A stretch of 64,000 nt of DNA from Lacticaseibacillus hegangensis (GTDB lineage: Bacteria > Bacillota > Bacilli > Lactobacillales > Lactobacillaceae). Shown here piece by piece: positions 1-8,135 of the stretch. A model generated the notes under the pieces. The model saw only the letters and a program-made list of their open reading frames with translations, made no database searches and had not been told where the DNA came from. A program made the position numbers and the translations under genes. The first letter of the stretch is position 1. Each line of letters begins with the position of its first letter. The stretch is from the NCBI RefSeq assembly GCF_003946465.1, contig NZ_RHOL01000013.1, positions 1 through 64,000 of the forward strand, given 5' to 3'.

Positions 1-93
1 CCATGGCGTTTGATGAACTATCGAGACTATCTTATGTCATTAGGAATGAACCGTTACGAAGCCAACCAAATGGCTTATCAACCGAGCAGATAA
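1..93 (+). CDS. C-terminal end of an unidentified protein
   Basis: Frame 1 is open from the window edge to a TAA at 91-93 and encodes 30 residues containing NYRDYLMSLGMNRYEANQ. The composition (aromatic and polar, helix-like) looks coding, but the fragment is too short to assign a family. It is followed by about 150 bp of non-coding DNA before the ABC-F gene. The alternative is that it is a chance open frame. Confidence 0.4.
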   Translation, partial: PWRLMNYRDYLMSLGMNRYEANQMAYQPSR

Positions 94-240
94 TCACTTA
101 TTTTCGCGACAAAGTCGAAAAACGATTGACAGCCCTGTGGCTCCAGCTTGCTCACCTTTTTTCACGAGTGGCTGGATTTGGTATGGTAAACTGGTTGCAG
201 ACGATTCGCGCCCATGCGGGCAAAGTAAGGAGATATCACC

Positions 241-2184
241 ATGATCATCATGCAAGCCCAAGGTGTCGGCCGCACTTTCAACGGCCTCGACCTGTTCACG
301 GGCATTAACTTAGAAGTGCAAACTGGTGCGCGCATCGGCCTGGTCGGGCCCAACGGCATCGGGAAAACGACGCTGCTGGAGATTCTCGCCGGCCTCAACC
401 CACCCGACTATGGTCAGGTCACCCTGGCCCACGATGTCTCAATCGGCTACCAAGCGCAGGATTCGGGACTGGACTCCGAGCGCGGCATTTTTGATGAACT
501 GCTGACCGTATTCGCGCCGCTGATTGCCATGGAAAAGCGCATGCACGCCTTAGAGGCGCAGATTGCTGACCCGGCACTGGCCCAGGACCAGGCCGCTTTC
601 GACCAAACCATGAAGCAGTACGACCAGCTTCAGCACGACTTCCAGGAGCAAAACGGCTACGGCTATCGTGCCGAAATTCGCGGGATCCTGCACGGGTTCA
701 ATTTCCCCGAGAACACTTGGGACATGAAGGTGGCCACCCTGTCCGGCGGCGAGCGCGCCCGGCTGGCCCTGGCCAAACTGCTGCTGGAAAAGCACGACCT
801 GCTGATCCTCGACGAGCCGACCAACCACTTGGACATCGACACGCTCGGCTGGCTCGAAGGTTACCTCAAGGGGTACGCCGGCGCCATCCTAACCGTCAGC
901 CATGACCAGTACTTTCTGGACCACGTGGTGTCGGAAATCTACGAGCTGACCCCTTCCATGGCCGTGCACTATACCACTAACTATTCCGGCTACCTGAAGC
1001 GCAAAGCGGAAAACAACGCGCTGGCATGGAAAGCCTACAACAAGCAGCAGGAAGAAATCGCCAAGCTGCAGGAGTTCGTCGACAAGAACATCGTGCGCGC
1101 CTCCTCCACCAAGCAGGCCCAGGCCCGCCGCAAGCAGCTGGAGAAAATGGTGCGGCTGCCGCGCCCAAATGGCACTGAGAAGAAGGTCCATTTTCACTTT
1201 TCGGCGGAGAAAACCAGCGGCAATGAGGTTCTGAAAGTCCAGCACGCCACGATCGGCTACGACCAGGCAGCCCCGATGGCCGGCCCAATCGATTTTCAGG
1301 TCAATAAGCACGACCGCATCGCGGTGATTGGCCCCAACGGTGTCGGCAAATCGACCCTGCTCAAGAGCATTCTCGGCCAGCTGCCATTTCTGGCCGGCGA
1401 GGCTCGGTTCGGCACGAATGTTGAAACTGGCTACTACGATCAGGATCAGCACCAGCTGCACTGGGACAAAACCGTCATCGCTGAAATCTGGGATGATCAT
1501 CCGACCATGACGGAGCAAAGCGTCCGCTCCGCGCTGGCCGCCTTTCTCTTTGACGCCGGGGACATTGAAAAACGGGTCGGCGATCTATCTGGCGGCCAAA
1601 AGGCCCGGCTAGAGCTCACTAAGCTCGCGCTGCGGCACGACAACTTCCTGATTCTTGACGAGCCGACCAACCACTTGGACATCAACTCCAAGGAGGTCCT
1701 GGAGGACGCGCTGGCCGATTTTGACGGTACGGTGCTCTTCGTCTCCCATGATCGGTACTTCATCAACGAGCTGGCCACCAGCATCGTGGCCATCAGCCCG
1801 GACGGCTCAGACCTGTACCTGGGCAACTGGGACTACTACCAGCAAAAGCTCGAAGAAGTCGAGGCCGCTAAAGCGGAGGCCAAGGGCGAGCAGCCGGAAG
1901 AAAAGCCCGGCAACGCGGCCGCGGTCGACTACCAGCAAAGCAAGCAGAACCAGCGCGACCTGCGGAAGGTCCAGCGCGAGGTTGATAAGCTTGAACAGCA
2001 GATCGATGAGCTTGCCCAGCAGGCCGAACAGATTCAAACCGCCATGGCCGCCCCTGAGGCCCTGAGCGATTACGTCAAAATGCAAAAGCTGCAGGCTCAG
2101 CTTGACGAGAACCAAAAAACCTCCCAGCAGGTGGAAGACGCCTGGGAGAAAGCCAGCCTCAAGCTGGAGGACATGCAGGACTAA
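241..2184 (+). CDS. ABC-F family ATPase (YdiF-like), ribosome-associated
   Basis: Soluble protein of 647 aa with two ABC ATPase domains and no membrane segments, the hallmark of ABC-F proteins. These act on the ribosome (translation factors or antibiotic protection). Walker A motifs are at residues 36-44 (GPNGIGKTT) and 364-371 (GPNGVGKS). Signatures LSGGE (167-171) and LSGGQ (449-453) and two LDEPTNHLDI Walker B motifs (around 187-200 and 470-482) are intact. Residues from about 540 form a charged, Q/E/K-rich coiled coil typical of the YdiF/Uup C-terminal domain. The start at 241 has an AAGGAGAT ribosome binding site. A possible promoter is TTTTCA at 159-164, 17 bp, TATGGT at 182-187. Adjacent tsaD matches the B. 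subtilis ydiE-ydiF neighbourhood, which favours a housekeeping member; exact substrate or resistance role is unknown. Confidence 0.93.
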   Translation: MIIMQAQGVGRTFNGLDLFTGINLEVQTGARIGLVGPNGIGKTTLLEILAGLNPPDYGQVTLAHDVSIGYQAQDSGLDSERGIFDELLTVFAPLIAMEKRMHALEAQIADPALAQDQAAFDQTMKQYDQLQHDFQEQNGYGYRAEIRGILHGFNFPENTWDMKVATLSGGERARLALAKLLLEKHDLLILDEPTNHLDIDTLGWLEGYLKGYAGAILTVSHDQYFLDHVVSEIYELTPSMAVHYTTNYSGYLKRKAENNALAWKAYNKQQEEIAKLQEFVDKNIVRASSTKQAQARRKQLEKMVRLPRPNGTEKKVHFHFSAEKTSGNEVLKVQHATIGYDQAAPMAGPIDFQVNKHDRIAVIGPNGVGKSTLLKSILGQLPFLAGEARFGTNVETGYYDQDQHQLHWDKTVIAEIWDDHPTMTEQSVRSALAAFLFDAGDIEKRVGDLSGGQKARLELTKLALRHDNFLILDEPTNHLDINSKEVLEDALADFDGTVLFVSHDRYFINELATSIVAISPDGSDLYLGNWDYYQQKLEEVEAAKAEAKGEQPEEKPGNAAAVDYQQSKQNQRDLRKVQREVDKLEQQIDELAQQAEQIQTAMAAPEALSDYVKMQKLQAQLDENQKTSQQVEDAWEKASLKLEDMQD

Positions 2185-2195
2185 AACGAGAAAAA

Positions 2196-2247
2196 GGCCC
2201 GACATTTTGCGTCGGGCTTCGATCACCGAGTAATCGGTGATTTTTTA
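2196..2247. terminator. Double hairpin terminator between convergent genes
   Basis: Two successive hairpins: GCCCGAC/GTCGGGC (2197-2217) and ATCACCGA/TCGGTGAT (2222-2241), the second followed by a T run on the plus strand. They separate the ABC-F gene from the convergent MarR gene. Confidence 0.8.
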
Positions 2248-2251
2248 TTGG

Positions 2252-2662
2252 CTAAGGCTCTTCGACCTTGAGCTTCTTGACCAGCGCGGTCAGCCGCGTC
2301 CGCTCATTTGGCGTCAAACCGCTGAGCAGGTAATCAGACTGCGCCTGTTCGAAGGCATGCAGGCGCGGATAAACCGCCTTGGCTTTCTTGGTTGGATAAA
2401 CCCGGCGCAGTCTTTGATCAGTCGCGTCGGCTCTTAGCTCAAACCATCCGCCCGCGACCATTTTTTTGATCGTGCGGAAGGCGGTCGTGCGGTCGATTTG
2501 GACCGAATCGGCCAGCTCACCCATGAACATACCGGGTTGCTCACAGGCGCGAATGACGTAAATAAACGCGTTGTTGCCTAGGCCCAACCCCCGAAACTCA
2601 GCGTTGCTTTTGGTTTGAATCAGGCGCGTGATGGCCCCAATTTCTCGAATCACATCAAACAT
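2252..2662 (-). CDS. MarR-family transcriptional regulator
   Basis: 136-aa winged-helix protein of typical MarR length. The central segment MFMGELADSVQIDRTTAFRTIKKM is the helix-turn-helix, followed by the basic wing around RADATDQRLRRVYPT. The start has a GGAGG site 6 nt upstream. It is divergent from a LysE-family exporter, and two palindromes in the 133-bp gap are probable operators. The arrangement suggests it represses the exporter gene and perhaps itself. The ligand cannot be read from sequence. Confidence 0.88.
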   Translation of the reverse strand: MFDVIREIGAITRLIQTKSNAEFRGLGLGNNAFIYVIRACEQPGMFMGELADSVQIDRTTAFRTIKKMVAGGWFELRADATDQRLRRVYPTKKAKAVYPRLHAFEQAQSDYLLSGLTPNERTRLTALVKKLKVEEP

Positions 2663-2719
2663 CAGCTCGCCTCCCGCTTAAGTATACCGGCCTTACTCGC
2701 CAAATGAAACTGATAACTG

Positions 2720-2778
2720 ATTGTATTTGCAATTAGAAACGAGTAAGCTTAGCATCATTATCCCATTGCATTTGCAAT
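2720..2778. promoter_or_regulatory. Paired MarR-type operators flanking the lysE-family promoter
   Basis: ATTGTATTTGCAAT (2720-2733) and ATTGCATTTGCAAT (2765-2778) are 6-2-6 inverted repeats, the second perfect, with centres 45 bp apart. A promoter for the plus-strand gene, TTGCAA (2727-2732), 17 bp, TAGCAT (2750-2755), lies between and overlaps the first site. The second covers the expected start of transcription. This layout fits repression by the divergent MarR protein. Confidence 0.65.
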
Positions 2779-2795
2779 TATATTTGGAGGCGCCT

Positions 2796-3353
2796 ATGCT
2801 CGCTTTTCTCTCGTTTCTCTTAATTATGTCCTTCACACCAGGACCCAACACCATCATGGCGATGGTCTCGGGGCAAACGCGCGGCTTCGCGCGCAGCCTG
2901 CGCTTGAACCTCGGCATGGCGGTCGGTATGGGTGTGATTGGCATCGCCGCCGGGCTGTTTGCTGACTGGCTTCAGCGTGCACCGACCTTTATCACCGTAA
3001 TGAAAGTAATTGGCTCGGCCTATCTCGTCTACTTGGCCTACCATGTCATGATCAGTCGCCCCGACGACAACAGCGCCAGCACGGCCAGTTTTACCACTGG
3101 ACTGTTGCTTCAATTCACCAACATTAAATGCTACTTGTACTTTATCACCGGGCTAGGAGCCTTCAGCCTGACCGGAGCACTATCGGCGATTCCCCTGCGC
3201 TGGACCTTGATGGTCGCACTGGGGGCTTTGGGCACGCTGACCTGGACGCTGGGCGGCCAGCTGATCAACCGCTTCTACCACCGCCACTTTCACGGCATTA
3301 ACCTGATTGTCGGTGCTTTGCTGATTTTTTCGGCGATCGATCTGTGGCGGTGA
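2796..3353 (+). CDS. LysE-family amino acid exporter-like membrane protein
   Basis: 185 aa, about six membrane segments, with the N-terminal SFTPGPNTIM motif that characterises the LysE/RhtB superfamily of small-molecule (mostly amino acid) exporters. The start at 2796 is preceded by TTGGAGGCGCCT; upstream in-frame codons fall in the operator region and are rejected. It is divergently transcribed from a MarR regulator that probably controls it. The substrate is not predictable. Confidence 0.88.
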   Translation: MLAFLSFLLIMSFTPGPNTIMAMVSGQTRGFARSLRLNLGMAVGMGVIGIAAGLFADWLQRAPTFITVMKVIGSAYLVYLAYHVMISRPDDNSASTASFTTGLLLQFTNIKCYLYFITGLGAFSLTGALSAIPLRWTLMVALGALGTLTWTLGGQLINRFYHRHFHGINLIVGALLIFSAIDLWR

Positions 3354-3354
3354 G

Positions 3355-3405
3355 ACAAATAAAACCACATTGCAGCCTGGGACACTCCTCCGGTTGCAAC
3401 GTGGT
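3355..3405 (-). terminator. Terminator of the tsaB-rimI-tsaD operon
   Basis: Imperfect 14-bp stem (3364-3377 with 3392-3405) followed on the minus strand by TTTTATTTG. It lies 22 bp beyond the tsaD stop. Confidence 0.7.
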
Positions 3406-3426
3406 CTTGTTGATGATTTGTCACGC

Positions 3427-4449
3427 TTAAGCGTGCTGAAAGTTCAAGTTTGGCACCGCGTTAAGCGTCTCGTCGGCAAAGTGGTGCTTGGCGAGCTCAA
3501 TGTGCGCCGCCGCGCCGATCATCGCCGCGTTGTCGCCGGTCAGGCGCACCGGTGGAATAATCACGTCGATGTTGGGAAACTCTTCGGCCAGCCGCGCGGT
3601 CATCGCCTCGCGCAGGCCCTGATTCGCGGCAACTCCACCGGCGACTACCAGTTGATCAACTGGGTGCTGGTGTAGCGCCTGCACAGTTTTATCCACCAGC
3701 ACGTCAACGACCGCCGCCTGAAAACTCGCAGCCAGATCTTCACGACTCAACTGCTCGCCAATCTGGTCGGCGTGGTGCACCGTGTTGATGAACGCCGACT
3801 TTAGCCCGCTGAAAGAAAAGTCGAGGTTGTCCTCGCCGTCCATGGCGCGGGGAAAATGGAAAGTGTCATGGCCCAAGTGTGCCAAGCGATCGACTTCCTT
3901 ACCAGCCGGATAGGTGATGCCAAGCACCCGGCCGATTTTGTCGTAAGCTTCACCGGCCGCATCGTCGCGCGTCTCCCCGATGATGTGAAACTCGCCAGGG
4001 GCAGTCAGCGTGACCAGCTCCGTGTGCCCGCCGGACACCATCAATGCCAGCAGCGGGTACTGCAGCGGCTTAACGAACCGTGCAGCGTAGATGTGCCCCG
4101 CCATGTGATTGACCGGAATCAGCGGCAGCTGGTGGGCGTACGCCACCGTCTTGGCGGCGGTCACGCCGATCAGCAGCGACCCGACCAGGCCCGGACCGTA
4201 AGTCACGGCCACGGCGGTCAGGTCTGAATAATTGACATTGGCTTCATTCAGCGCCAAATCAATGCAATCGGTGATCTGTTCCACGTGATGGCGGCTGGCC
4301 ACTTCCGGTACGACCCCACCGAAACGCTTGTGCGAGTTGATCTGCGTGGCAATAATGTTGCTGAGGATCTTGGTGCCGTCTTCGATTACGGCCACGGAGG
4401 TTTCATCGCAGCTGCTTTCAAATGCTAAGATCAATTCGCGCTTTGTCAT
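3427..4449 (-). CDS. tsaD: tRNA N6-adenosine threonylcarbamoyltransferase TsaD
   Basis: 340-aa Kae1/TsaD/YgjD protein that transfers threonylcarbamoyl to A37 of tRNAs reading ANN codons, acting in the TsaB-TsaD-TsaE complex. The N-terminal [12 protein letters not shown] start, the metal-binding H115-xxx-H119 (NHMAGH) and the glycine-rich VSGGHTELV and [12 protein letters not shown] motifs are all present, and the length is normal. It is last in a tsaB-rimI-tsaD operon, 12 bp after rimI. Confidence 0.97.
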   Translation of the reverse strand: MTKRELILAFESSCDETSVAVIEDGTKILSNIIATQINSHKRFGGVVPEVASRHHVEQITDCIDLALNEANVNYSDLTAVAVTYGPGLVGSLLIGVTAAKTVAYAHQLPLIPVNHMAGHIYAARFVKPLQYPLLALMVSGGHTELVTLTAPGEFHIIGETRDDAAGEAYDKIGRVLGITYPAGKEVDRLAHLGHDTFHFPRAMDGEDNLDFSFSGLKSAFINTVHHADQIGEQLSREDLAASFQAAVVDVLVDKTVQALHQHPVDQLVVAGGVAANQGLREAMTARLAEEFPNIDVIIPPVRLTGDNAAMIGAAAHIELAKHHFADETLNAVPNLNFQHA

Positions 4450-4461
4450 GACTTATCCTTT

Positions 4462-4995
4462 CTATTCCAACGGTTTGCGCATGTCCATTGCGTCGGCATG
4501 CGTGCTGACGTAATAGCCACGACGAATCTCGCCATCCTGAAACCCTAACTTGTGATACAGGTGTTGCGCCACCGCGTTGTCCGTCCGCACCTCCAGCGTG
4601 ATTTCACTGGTGCCAAGGTCATACGCCTTATCGATCATCAGCCGCATCAGCGCCTCACCGATGCCCTGTCCTTGATACAAGGGGGCCACCGCGATGTTAG
4701 TGATGTGTGCCTCGTCTTTGCCGAACCAGCAACCGATGAACGCGGTCAACACGTCTTCATCAAACAACACTAAATAAAGTGAGCGTTGTGTCTTCCGCAG
4801 CTCAGAGATAAACGCGATTCGATCCCAAGGCGTGTCATGATAGATTGCCTTCTCCATGACCAGGGCCGCATCGATGTCATCATTGGTCATCCGCCGCAGC
4901 TGATAAGTGGTTTCGCCAACATGCAAGGATTGTGCGGGAAAAGCCAGCTCAACGGGCGGTTCACGGTCAAACCACTGCTTAAACTTTCTGAACAT
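4462..4995 (-). CDS. rimI: Ribosomal protein S18-alanine N-acetyltransferase (RimI)
   Basis: 177-aa GNAT protein. The acetyl-CoA motif QGQGIGEALM lies near residues 109-118 and a conserved HLYHKLGF segment follows. The start at 4995 has AAGGGGC upstream and overlaps the tsaB end by 17 bp; longer frames read into tsaB. An N-terminal arm of about 30 residues precedes the GNAT fold. RimI acetylates the S18 N-terminus in E. coli. Its place between tsaB and tsaD is the standard Firmicute arrangement and supports the name over a generic GNAT. Confidence 0.9.
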   Translation of the reverse strand: MFRKFKQWFDREPPVELAFPAQSLHVGETTYQLRRMTNDDIDAALVMEKAIYHDTPWDRIAFISELRKTQRSLYLVLFDEDVLTAFIGCWFGKDEAHITNIAVAPLYQGQGIGEALMRLMIDKAYDLGTSEITLEVRTDNAVAQHLYHKLGFQDGEIRRGYYVSTHADAMDMRKPLE

Positions 4996-5701
4996 AAGGT
5001 GCGTGCCCCTTATCGTCATGCGTCTTGAGCCAATTCGTCTCCGCTTCAGTGAGCCGCAGGTAGCGCGGCACAAAAGTGGTCACGTCAACCGGCGTGCGCT
5101 GTGCGCCAAGCAGTGCCAAGCGTCCCGCTTGCGGCAAGTTGGCCAGTGCATCGACAAAATGCGCCGAGGCGCCAAGTGTGGCCTTGATTGACTCAGTGAA
5201 CTTAGCCACGTCACTGCCAACGAACGTGCTGGGCTGCCGCAGGAGCTTGAGCTCTCCCAGCAGCTGTGTCAGCGCCAAGTGCCGGTCCTCGACCACGTTG
5301 ATCAGCTCACCATCCAGCCACTGGTAGACCCCAGCAAACACGTTTTGCCGGCGGGCGTCCATGATGGGCACGATCAAGTTGGTGGTGCCGACCGCTCCAG
5401 CTGCCAGCGCCGCCAGGCTCGACACTCCAACCAGTTCAAGGCTGAGCGTGTCTGCCAGCGTTTTGGCCGTCGTGACCGCGATGCGCACGCCGGTGTAAGA
5501 ACCGGGACCATCTGCCACGACCACCCGATCCAATTTAGCAGGGGTCAGGCCGCTGACTGTCATTAAACGGTCGATGGTCGGCAGGAGTTGCTCACTGTGG
5601 GTCTTCTTATGATTGATTGTCGATGCCGCCAGCAGTTGGCCGTCCGCCATCACCGCGACACTCATCGCCTGATTGGACGTGTCCATCGCTAGGATTTTCA
5701 T
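4979..5701 (-). CDS. tsaB: tRNA threonylcarbamoyladenosine biosynthesis protein TsaB
   Basis: 240-aa ASKHA-fold protein that scaffolds TsaD in t6A formation. The N-terminal ILAMDTSNQA phosphate-binding turn and the signature DGPGSYTGVR (residues 64-73) are clear. It is first gene of the tsaB-rimI-tsaD operon. A promoter is visible upstream on the minus strand: TTGGCA, 16 bp, TAGAAT, at about 5733-5760. Confidence 0.95.
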   Translation of the reverse strand: MKILAMDTSNQAMSVAVMADGQLLAASTINHKKTHSEQLLPTIDRLMTVSGLTPAKLDRVVVADGPGSYTGVRIAVTTAKTLADTLSLELVGVSSLAALAAGAVGTTNLIVPIMDARRQNVFAGVYQWLDGELINVVEDRHLALTQLLGELKLLRQPSTFVGSDVAKFTESIKATLGASAHFVDALANLPQAGRLALLGAQRTPVDVTTFVPRYLRLTEAETNWLKTHDDKGHAPYVQKV

Positions 5702-5761
5702 TGCCTTGCCCCCGTTTCTAGTCGGTCTTTATTCTACCATTGAATGGCCATTTGCCAACCC

Positions 5762-6136
5762 AAGGGCGTGTGTGCTCATCCCTGAAGCACGCAAAGGGCA
5801 CCATCTCTTGCGAAATGGTGTCCCCTGCCACCGTGGTTGCCCCGGTGGCTTTTTATTGCAGGGTTGCCCCTGCCTGCTATCCCAACCACTGTCACCAGGG
5901 CCGGTCGCTTTATTAAGTTAGGAAAGTGATAGCAGCATCCCTCACGCGTCCTGTAAGGACCCCATGCTCTTCACATGGTCTTCATCGCCAAACCGATCGG
6001 AAGGCTCAACGTGCCTGGCGGCCCCAAGGTGCAGGTCGGATCGCCAGGGAGTTTCCGAGTGAATCTGACGAGGCGGTACCGTCCTCGCCCTCCCATCATC
6101 CGATATAAAGATAGCACGCAATGCAAACGCTGTCAA
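5762..6136 (-). ncRNA. Candidate structured non-coding RNA with strong promoter
   Basis: The 520 bp between folT and tsaB have no convincing gene. A near-consensus minus-strand promoter, TTGACA (6131-6136), 17 bp, TATCTT (6108-6113), is preceded by an A/T-tract UP-like element (6137-6160). The predicted transcript from about 6101 is densely structured: GGGAG/CTCCC around a CGAGG/CCTCG stem, CTGGCG/CGCCAG, an 8-bp CTGCTATC/GATAGCAG stem (5870-5935 region) and hairpins at 5858-5873, 5827-5849 and 5801-5824. No minus-strand terminator is obvious, so it could be a long tsaB leader. RNase P, tmRNA, 6S and common riboswitch signatures were looked for and not found. Confidence 0.45.
5827..5857 (+). 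terminator. Plus-strand terminator-like hairpin inside the tsaB-folT gap
   Basis: GCCACCG/CGGTGGC stem (5827-5849) followed by TTTTTATT on the plus strand. No plus-strand gene precedes it, so it may end an antisense or small transcript, or be part of the minus-strand RNA fold. Confidence 0.4.
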
Positions 6137-6183
6137 TGATTTTTTGCAAAATATTTTTTTGCTCCAGGTTTAATCTCGAGACC

Positions 6184-6206
6184 AAAAAAGCACTCGTAAT
6201 GAGCGC
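6184..6206 (-). terminator. folT terminator
   Basis: GCGCTC/GAGTGC stem followed by TTTTTT on the minus strand, 16 bp past the folT stop. Confidence 0.8.
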
Positions 6207-6221
6207 TTCAATCATGCTAAG

Positions 6222-6740
6222 TCATAGTCGCGGCTTGATTCGTTCGACCGCGCGTAACGCCGCGTAGGTCAGCGCCGTCTGGATCGGAATCATGATCAGA
6301 TTCTTGACGGCACGCGTCGGCAGGATCACCTGCCACTTGAACCCCGTCAGTGCCAGCCACCAGGTGCCCAGGCCAATATTGACAAAAATCAGCACGATGG
6401 CCACCGGTGCGAGCACACGCCAGAGCGTGACCTTGTGATTGTGGAAAAATGCCCCGTAGATGAACGCCGCAACCGCTGCGCTAATCGTGTACAGCGGGAT
6501 GTTGGGTCCCCCGGCCAGTAGCACGCCGACTTGGTCAGCCATGGCGGCATCGACCGCCGCCACCCACGGGCCCAAGTAATAGCCCATCAGCGCGGTGGCG
6601 AAAAAGCCGACCCCAAACTTCAGAAACGCCGGCCCAAACGAGAACCGCTGCAAGACGATATCCATCGCCAAAAAAAGACCCATCAAAACGACGGTGCGCG
6701 TCGTTTTCATCTTGGGGCCAGAAAAAGATAATACTTCCAT
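6222..6740 (-). CDS. folT: Folate ECF transporter substrate-binding S component FolT
   Basis: 172-aa membrane protein with about five or six hydrophobic segments. FolT is the folate-specific S component that docks onto the shared EcfAA'T energising module, which is not in this window. FolT-like signatures are the FGPAFLKFGVGF segment and ATALMGYYLGPW. The start at 6740 has AAAGGAGA 9 nt upstream. The gene follows a THF riboswitch, which strongly supports folate as the substrate. Confidence 0.92.
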   Translation of the reverse strand: MEVLSFSGPKMKTTRTVVLMGLFLAMDIVLQRFSFGPAFLKFGVGFFATALMGYYLGPWVAAVDAAMADQVGVLLAGGPNIPLYTISAAVAAFIYGAFFHNHKVTLWRVLAPVAIVLIFVNIGLGTWWLALTGFKWQVILPTRAVKNLIMIPIQTALTYAALRAVERIKPRL

Positions 6741-6759
6741 AGTGACAATCTCCTTTGTT

Positions 6760-6872
6760 GGAGACGCCTAACGATCAGGCGAATGCGGCGTCAACACCGC
6801 GGCCCACATGGCCTTCGTCCACCGTTCACATTCCGTTCCGGTGGCACTTAACGCGTTGATGCCTACTCCTAG
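6760..6872 (-). promoter_or_regulatory. Tetrahydrofolate (THF) riboswitch of folT
   Basis: The minus-strand leader matches the THF riboswitch layout: a GGAG...CTCC closing helix P1 (6869-6866 with 6763-6760), the conserved GCGTTAAGTG, a variable hairpin, and GCGGTGTTGA before the 3' part. An extra GCCTGATCGTTAGGC hairpin sits just before P1 closes. The 3' P1 strand TCTCC is also complementary to the folT ribosome binding site GGAGA six nt downstream, suggesting translational control. A promoter lies upstream: TTGCAA (6913-6918), 16 bp, TAGACT (6891-6896). Confidence 0.87.
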
Positions 6873-7031
6873 ATTAGTGGTACGAGCATAAGTCTAGACC
6901 GTTTGCAGAAAATTGCAACAACGTGCGAAGCTTCACTTGGCGATTGAGATGAGAAGACTCACAGCGAACTCTTCACACTTTCCTCTCCGCCACCAAAGCA
7001 CTTTTAACCGGCTGGTCGTATCATTGTCTCT

Positions 7032-7096
7032 TGTAACCTAGCGTTACAGCCTCCGCCCAGAGGCAAGAACACCGCCTGCCCTGGCGGTGTTTTTTT
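7032..7096 (+). ncRNA. Three-hairpin, terminator-ended segment before ansA
   Basis: Three back-to-back plus-strand hairpins: TGTAAC/GTTACA (7032-7048), GCCTC/GAGGC (7049-7064) and ACACCGCC/GGCGGTGT with seven T residues (7069-7096). The last is a strong intrinsic terminator. Because ansA has its own promoter downstream, this looks like the end of a separate small RNA. The 5' end is undefined and I see no clear promoter in 6920-7030. A premature-termination leader of ansA is the alternative. Confidence 0.45.
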
Positions 7097-7110
7097 GTCT
7101 GGGTCCTGGC

Positions 7111-7139
7111 TTGCATTCCCGCGGCCCGCCCACTAAGCT
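7111..7139 (+). promoter_or_regulatory. ansA promoter
   Basis: TTGCAT (7111-7116), 17 bp, TAAGCT (7134-7139), 28 bp upstream of the ansA start and downstream of the terminator hairpin. Confidence 0.55.
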
Positions 7140-7166
7140 AAAACTAATCATTCTAGGAGGCAGCTC

Positions 7167-8135
7167 ATGAAACATATTCTTGCTTTACACACCGGCGGCA
7201 CGATCTCGATGACCGAAAATGACGCCGGTGATGTGGTGCCTAGCACTAACAACCCGATGATGGCCGTGCCCGCCCAGCTTAAAGACATCACCGTCTCTTC
7301 CGAGGAGATTTTCAACCTGCCTTCCCCACACGTCACGCCGGAGAAGATGCTGGCCCTCAGCCAGCGTATTCGGCAGGCGGAAGTCGACGGCATTGACGGC
7401 GTCGTGGTCACCCATGGTACGGACACCCTAGAGGAAACCGCCTTTTTCCTGGACCTCACGACTCCTTCCACCATCCCCGTGGTGGTGACCGGTGCCATGC
7501 GCTCCAGCAACGAGATTGGCGCCGATGGCAATTACAACTTTCTCAGCGCCGTCCGCGTAGCTGCCAGCAACCAAGCACGCGGGATGGGCTGCCTGGTGGT
7601 CATGAACGACGAGATCCACACGGCACGGTTTGTCACCAAGACCCACACGACCAACGTCTCGACGTTTCGCACGCCGTCGTTTGGCCCCATCGGGCTAGTG
7701 ACCAAGAACGGGCCCCGCTTTTTTGAAAAGCTGCTTCAAAAAGGCATGGCGCCGATCGATCACGTGGTAGCCAACGTCTATCTACTCAAGGCGTACGCCG
7801 GAATGGACGGCACCTTGTTTGACGCGCTGCCGAAAGAAACCGCTGGCCTGGTAATTGAAGCGCTGGGGGCAGGGAACCTACCGCCTGCGACCTTGCCGGC
7901 CTTGCAGCGCCTGCTGGACCGCGGTGTGCCCGTCGTGCTGGTGTCGCGGTGCTTCAACGGCATGGCCGAGGACATTTACGATTACGAAGGCGGCGGCGTG
8001 GGTCTCAAACAAATGGGCGTCACCTTCTGCCAGGGGCTGAACGGGCAAAAGGCCCGCATCAAGCTGATTGTCGGTTTGTCTTCAGGGCTGACTGGCCAGG
8101 CTCTGGCTGAGTACGTGAACAATGCCGTCAGCTGA
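7167..8135 (+). CDS. ansA: Type I L-asparaginase
   Basis: 322-aa cytoplasmic asparaginase that hydrolyses asparagine to aspartate and ammonia. The first catalytic motif HTGGTIS (residues 8-14, nucleophile Thr) and the second, THGTDTLEE (from residue 82), are both intact. There is no signal peptide, as expected for the type I enzyme. The ribosome binding site is AGGAGG. Its end overlaps the next gene by 14 bp, so the two are probably co-transcribed. Confidence 0.93.
   Translation: MKHILALHTGGTISMTENDAGDVVPSTNNPMMAVPAQLKDITVSSEEIFNLPSPHVTPEKMLALSQRIRQAEVDGIDGVVVTHGTDTLEETAFFLDLTTPSTIPVVVTGAMRSSNEIGADGNYNFLSAVRVAASNQARGMGCLVVMNDEIHTARFVTKTHTTNVSTFRTPSFGPIGLVTKNGPRFFEKLLQKGMAPIDHVVANVYLLKAYAGMDGTLFDALPKETAGLVIEALGAGNLPPATLPALQRLLDRGVPVVLVSRCFNGMAEDIYDYEGGGVGLKQMGVTFCQGLNGQKARIKLIVGLSSGLTGQALAEYVNNAVS

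Noticed and set aside
241-2184. Calling the ABC-F protein an antibiotic-resistance factor
   Set aside because: Location next to tsaD and the YdiF-type C-terminal coiled coil fit a housekeeping member; nothing in the sequence indicates resistance.
6070-6095. GGTACC core in the tsaB-folT gap resembling a T-box
   Set aside because: The sequence sits at the start, not the end, of the only supported transcript; no stem I, specifier or terminator follows. The palindrome GGTACC makes both strands look similar.
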